DNA of 64,000 nucleotides from Symsagittifera roscoffensis. Lineage: Eukaryota > Xenacoelomorpha > Acoela > Convolutidae. Location of the stretch: NCBI RefSeq assembly GCF_963678635.1, contig NC_087063.1, forward strand, positions 24,434,701 through 24,498,700, given 5' to 3'. Of this stretch, positions 59,053 through 64,000 are shown one piece after another (positions within the stretch are counted from its first letter, which is position 1; each line of letters begins with the position of its first letter). The translations under genes and the position numbers were made by a program. Under the pieces are notes generated by a model. That model was given only the letters and a program-made list of their open reading frames with translations. It did no database searches and was not told the DNA's origin.

Positions 59053-59765
59053 CTAATTGACAGATTGTCTAGTCCCCCTGGTATATCGCTTTGATCCTCT
59101 TCGTGATAGATGTCTGACGCTTCGCGAATCCACACTAACTTCATGACTGTCCTCTTCTGGGCGATCGGCCGTGAGGTCTACCTCAACGATTGGTACTCCA
59201 CTTGTGTTACAGTCACCGCCTTCTTCCGTGCTTGGGCTGACCATCTCCGACTGGGCCTCCAAGTCCGGCATAGATCCTGGTCTATCCTATCTTTCTAAGC
59301 CGATAAGGTCCCAAAACGAGACTAACTTTGAAGACTCTTTCTTCGCCACCACTGAAGCGTACGTTCCGAACTCCTTAAAAAATGCTGATGCAGCAGTTCC
59401 AGTATTGCTAACCGCCATCGTTGATGTAGAGGGTCCCGTCTCCTTAGGTTTCTTCTGCGTTTTCCCATTGTTTTCCACTCAGCATATGGGATTATCGAGT
59501 CCGAGCTATCCGAATTTGTCTCATTTTTTTTCTCCGCTGCACGTTTGATTGAACGCGGTTGTTGAAAAGTTGTTTCCATGATTACTTCTGTCACCTGATT
59601 CTGTCCACCACACTGTCTGCTCTCACTGATTCTCACCATTTTCTTTGCCTTGTCTTTCTCGGTCTTATTATTTTCTTTGCCCGGCGAATTTCCTTTGCCC
59701 ATTTCGTTATTTCTTTTTGCTAAATTTCCCGATGAAGTCCAATTTTTTGAAATTGTCTTTACCAA
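59053..59765 (-). pseudogene. Element D RNase H to integrase linker
   Basis: This acidic and Ser/Lys-rich segment lies between RNase H and the integrase zinc-binding domain, with no recognisable domain. Such linkers vary greatly between gypsy elements. Plus-strand frames here are shadows. Confidence 0.5.
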
Positions 59766-60008
59766 CTGATTTGAATGAGAGAAATTGCATAAACTGTTTG
59801 ATTTTTAATTTGATAGTCGTCAGGTTTGAATGTTTTCCTTCCGGTCGAGCCCTGTTCGTTTTGAACCAATTTGGTTGCTATGGCATCCATAAGATGACCT
59901 GTTCATAAAAATTTTACAACCAGTGTTTGTACTAGACTATTCTAGAATATCTTCTTTCTGATTATGCTCGTTAGTACTATTTAGCCGACTGTTCAAGCAG
60001 TAGAGAGC

Positions 60009-61509
60009 CTAATCAACCTTTCCAATAGATGTTACTACGAACTTTTCATCTAGTTCATACTCTGGCCACGGCTCCCCATATGGCTCCCTTGATAGATAGT
60101 CGAATATTCCCATATCCTTTCTAGGTATATGTACTATCTTGAACTGATATGGTAACAATCTGTGAACCCACCTAGTGAGTCTAGATTGATACGTTTTACT
60201 CAAACGAGTCTCACCCAACGCGGATGCAAGGGCTTTGTGATCTGTAGCTATTGTAAACTCCCTGCCCAAAAGATAATGTTTAAATCATTCAACTGCCCAT
60301 ACAACTGCTAGCAGTTCGAGTTCATTTGTCGAATATGTTTTCTTCTGGGCATCTAAATACCGTGAAGCAAATGCGATCGGAATCCAGTCCCCTTCCCCGG
60401 TTTTTTTTCAAGGGTTGCCTCAAGGCCAATGAGGCTCGCATCATATTTAACACGCGTATCTTTCAAGGGATTGTAGTAATTGATTTGAGCAATGTTCGCC
60501 ACCGCTTTTTTGATTTCGTCAAAAACTGATGAATTTTGTTCCCGCATTTAAGTTTTTTCGCCGGCAATATGATTTTTTTAACTTCTTCTTTTCGTTTTTG
60601 TCAGGTAATACTGGTCGAAGTTTATCTATTAAACTTGCTGCGCGCGCGATAAACTTCGCAAGGTGATTAATACTTCCCATAAACGATCGTAGTTGTTTCA
60701 GTGATTTAGGTGGATTAAGATTAAGTATCGCTTCAATTTCTGTTACTTTAGGAACAATACCGCTTGGTGATAATTTATGTCCAAGCCAATTGACTTCGGT
60801 TTGAAAAAATTCGCATTTGGATAGTTTTAATGCTAAATTTTTATTATCTAACTTCTCCAAAACTTCCAATACTAGTTTTTTGTGTACTTTTGCGTCCCCC
60901 TTTGAGACAATCAAAATGTCATCTACGAAACAAATTGCATTTTTAGCGTGGTTCGATCCATGGTTTTCTGGAATTCTGCTGGTATATAAGCCAGGTCATA
61001 GAACCCAGTAAGAAATCTCTACGTTCCTGTTGCTTGTCCTCCACGATGTTGAAATTTCATTGTTTAGCTGTTTTCACAGTCAATTTAAGTTGACTATATG
61101 CATATTTGAGGTCTAGAACTGTAAAATAAAATGTACTAGCAGTGTTTGCAGTAATAATTTGGCTTACTTCGTCTAGAAGTCCTTCAACGATTGGCACTTG
61201 ACCCTTGTTTTCGTACAAATGTCCGTTTATAGGTTAAGCCTCCAAAGCCAGATTGAAAAAATCTTTTTTCTTCACAGTAATGACTATGGGAGCATTAAAT
61301 AACCACTGGTACGTTCATCCAGTTTTTTAAACTGCCAACAATTTCTTTAATTCCGATTGGACTTTGTTCTGAATATGAATAGGGATTTTTCTACTTTTCT
61401 CATGAATCCGGGAGAGTGGGTATATGAATTTTGTGCTCACCATATGATTTTTTGGTTTACCTTGACGATTAAACAGGTCCATAGTATTAGTATTACAGTA
61501 GCACGTCAA
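60009..61509 (-). pseudogene. Element D reverse transcriptase and RNase H region
   Basis: RNase H (60009-60269) shows ATDHKALASAL, SRLTRWVHRLLPYQF and the DYLSR end. The reverse transcriptase part (60519-61509) shows VSKGDAKVH, LALKLSKCEFF, WLGHKLSPSGI and the connection LKQLRSFMGSINHLAKF. This is a standard Ty3/gypsy arrangement. It is a fossil part. Confidence 0.8.
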
Positions 61510-61681
61510 ACCTCTTCTTTAGACTTTTCTGTGGGTGGCGTCTTTTGAGTTGTGTGTATTCCTACTTTGCCCTGTAGACCTAATCCTAAAATGCATCTTG
61601 TGCGGCGTTCAGTGACCAAGAATGATACTTCTTTCACCTCACCTCCAGCTGACCTGATATCCGCTTTCAGTGCTCCCAAAA

Positions 61682-62260
61682 TTAAGATTGGCTGATTGTT
61701 GTAGTGCTGATTGGTTTAAATTTTCCACCGGAATAAATTGTGCTGACTGGTTTAAACTTGCCACAAGAATAAATTTTTTTTAGAGATCCTTCAGAGATTT
61801 GCTTCGTTGTTGACAAGTTGCGGAACGATACTGGGCTCCCCGTATCTATAGTCATATTGATAATCTGGTTATCAATTCTGACTAGTGCTTTCAGTGCTTT
61901 TATTTGTTCCAACGGAGGGTTTCTCCTTAATTCGATTTCCTTTTTGAGCTTCTTTCTGCCCTTTGTTTTGATCTGCTTTCTTTTCCATTCAATCTGCAAT
62001 ATATACTTCTATTTGCTCTATTCACATATCGTCTATTTCGATTGCCATGATCTCAAACTCATCACAGGAGTCGAAACATCGAATGAGATTGCAATTTTCC
62101 TCTGAACTGGATACTTCTTCAGTTACTTAGTTTATTTTTTGTGAAATAGTTTGGTTTTTTACAGTTTTTGCAAGTTTTACTCATCGCTGCACAAATCTTT
62201 AAGTGTCCCTCCCCGAATGTTTTTCCACATCTTGTACACGGTTTCTGATCTGATCGTGGT
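61682..62260 (-). pseudogene. Element D protease and nucleocapsid region
   Basis: A retropepsin-like active-site box, TIDTGSPVSF, lies at about 61820-61860. Upstream at 62165-62240 are a zinc-knuckle-like CTRCGKTFGEGHLKIC and a second CKNCKKPN start, the paired-knuckle pattern common in Mag-like gypsy elements. It is a fossil part. Confidence 0.7.
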
Positions 62261-62368
62261 TTCGTATTACTTCTGACATTGTTTGTTTTCCGTTTATAAG
62301 GTTCTCGTTTTTTTCGCCTGTTGCTTTTTCTCTATTACCAACTTCCAAAATAGCTTCCTGTTATATTT

Positions 62369-64000
62369 TCACTTGCGAACCCATGAAATTTCCTCTTGTA
62401 TTGTATCTGGATTGCTCTGGCGGCTGATTGCTTTCAGCTTTGTCTGCTGGTTCATCGGATAGGACGATTTTGGAAATCCCGGTTTCGATGAACCTGGACT
62501 CGAGGCTAGATTTTGCAAGATTTTGCGAGCTCCCTGCACTGTAGGCTTTCTGTCTTCTTTCATGGGGCTACCATCTTTCTGTTTTTTTTGTTACGCTCAA
62601 AACGGGTCCGACATTATTTGGCTTCGGTCTTTTCACGGCTAGATTTAGTTCTCCCCTGTCTCTGGGTATCTTTAGGTGACTCTTGATGGTTTGTCTTGAA
62701 AGCCTTACTGGGCCAATTCTCTCCCCGATTTTGTCTGCTGCGAATGCTTGTCCTCTGAATCTGTACTCCACCATTGTGATTTATTGTTTTTCTTTGTTGT
62801 TTGTGCTTAGTTTTACTTTAGATTGGGCAATATCATTTTTAAGATAAATTGCCCCCGCTGCTGTTTTGACAGTTAACTGCGTTTCGAACATCCCTTTCCC
62901 CTTCAGTGGATTTGTGAGAAGCTTTCCACTTTTCTGGTTTTCATATTTTCGGCGCGAAACCGATCGTAATCTCTGTGTTGCTCCTCTGGTTTATCTTCTA
63001 TGAAACACCTCTCCCACGAATACAAGAGTTCTTTTCATAATTCCGAATTAATGGTACTTGTTTCGTCCATTATCCTTCGGATATCGCTGGCCGATGCGTC
63101 TCTGCGGGTGGCATTCTACCATGAGTTAGCTTCAAGTAGTTTTTTCAACGCCGTTGCACGATCTCTGGCTTTCGCTGACTCGTTCTGCTACCCAAATCGT
63201 GGGCTGACATCTCGGCTGTTCGTTCCTTTAGTCATAATCTTCACGTTTTCTCGTGAATGGTCGATTCGCTTCTTCAACTGAGACGCTGTGAGTGCCGATC
63301 TCTCCAAGTATTTTTTAACTAAGCGGTCAGAGCTAAACAAAAATTTATTCCTTAGTACTCTAACTTCTGTTTTTGGTAGGCGTCCAAAATGCGCTTCAAT
63401 TGATAATGTTGTATAATTTTTGCTTAGTCCAACTAGGAACCCGCGTTATTGTACTAAGAGAAAGCTTTGTTGATGCGGCGCTTTCATCCAGAAGCATTGT
63501 TCCCAGTCTTCTCTTGATAGTTTGAATGAATATTTCGCCCAGCCCACATCCTCGGTGATCTCCTGCCGGACAAAATTTTGTTCATTGTTGTTTTCTCTAC
63601 AGAATTTTTTCATTGCTTTCCCCTTGAACCCGGAAAAATGGTCATTTCTTATAGATACCGGTATTCCGTGCGTAACAATGTAAGTACGAAGAAGCCTATT
63701 TGAAGATTTGCCCTAAGTTGATCTAGTAATTTGCACCGATGAAAATTTTGAATAGCGGTCTATCTCTACAAGCAGAAAAAATTTCTTCCCTTTATGATCT
63801 TCCAACGGTCAACATAGTCTAATTATAATTCCTGGCCAAGCTGCGTTAGCAGTGGTAGCAGTTTGGTAGCTTTTTTCGGAATCATATACCTAGAATTCTT
63901 ACCATAGCGAGTGCAGCTGCGGCCAAGTTGACATTATCTTTGTGCATATGCGGCCACCATAAATAATGGGACACATTTAACATCGCCTCCTGACCAGGAT
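62369..64000 (-). mobile_element. Second, diverged element D-like copy (partial)
   Basis: This sequence matches 57.38-58.95 kb (integrase end and unassigned 3' region) in the same orientation but with clear divergence. It directly adjoins the zinc-knuckle region of the longer D copy and runs off the window. It contains TIKSHLKIPRDRGE and MKEDRKPTVQGARK, the counterpart of MKDDKKPTVQEARR. Either two D elements lie in tandem or one inserted into another. It is broken. Confidence 0.7.

Larger units (their letters stand above)
56457..62368 (-). mobile_element. Gypsy-like element D, longer copy
   Basis: This is a minus-strand Ty3/gypsy element of about 5.9 kb within the window. From right to left: a zinc-knuckle region (about 62150-62250), aspartic protease (61682-61999), reverse transcriptase, RNase H, integrase, an unassigned 3' region and the 3' LTR (56457-56734). 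Mag-like elements have a similar paired-zinc-knuckle, DTG-protease order, so Mag or a related lineage is possible. No 5' LTR was seen. It is broken by many changes. Confidence 0.82.

Noticed and set aside
59110-59548. Plus-strand frames in element D
   Set aside because: These are shadows of the RNase H to integrase linker on the minus strand.

Overview
This window is eukaryotic and most likely comes from an invertebrate animal. It is AT-rich, its coding is split by introns with T-rich acceptors, and its only recognisable host genes are secreted chymotrypsin-fold serine protease homologues on the minus strand. Most of the rest is old transposable-element sequence: a very large envelope-bearing LTR retrotransposon of Ty3/gypsy type, a second gypsy-like element, hAT-like MITEs and smaller repeats. 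No phylum can be named from the sequence alone. No bacterial-type operons, rRNA genes, convincing tRNA genes or CRISPR arrays were seen.

The main organising feature is a direct tandem segmental duplication. Unit 1 is about 6428-30162 and unit 2 about 30163-58649, with a head-to-tail junction at 30162/30163. Each unit carries, left to right: the first two exons of a protease gene; a large LTR element (B in unit 1, C in unit 2); small repeats around a C-terminal protease exon; hAT-like MITEs; and the 3' end of a second gypsy-like element (D). The units are nearly identical base for base, apart from about 3.9 kb absent from unit 1 and a few rearrangements inside the LTR element.

Region by region: 1-214 unassigned edge; 215-5214 a 5' fragment of the large element (A), outside the duplication; 5215-6427 gene-free DNA with a perfect 20-bp-arm palindrome; 7094-8436 protease gene 1, exons 1-2; 8628-25630 element B; 25631-27872 repeats, the C-terminal protease exon of gene 2 and a MITE; 27873-30162 element D fragment; 30829-32184 exons 1-2 of gene 2; 32376-51700 element C with both 410-bp LTRs and a 4-bp target duplication; 51705-54216 host DNA with two MITEs and an inverted repeat copy; 54217-56456 a repeat of the exon region (gene 3 C-terminal exon); 56457-62368 a longer copy of D; 62369-64000 part of a third D-like copy.

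The duplication junction falls between exon 2 and the C-terminal exon of gene 2, so gene 2 joins the front of one gene to the back of another in the correct order and strand. The C-terminal exon has GDEGAP where active proteases have GDSGGP, so any product would be a catalytically dead homologue. Base differences counted by eye (about 8 of 410 between the two LTRs of C, about 4 of 410 between the left LTRs of B and C) suggest the element inserted first and the block was duplicated roughly half as long ago. All retroelement copies are treated as fossils.
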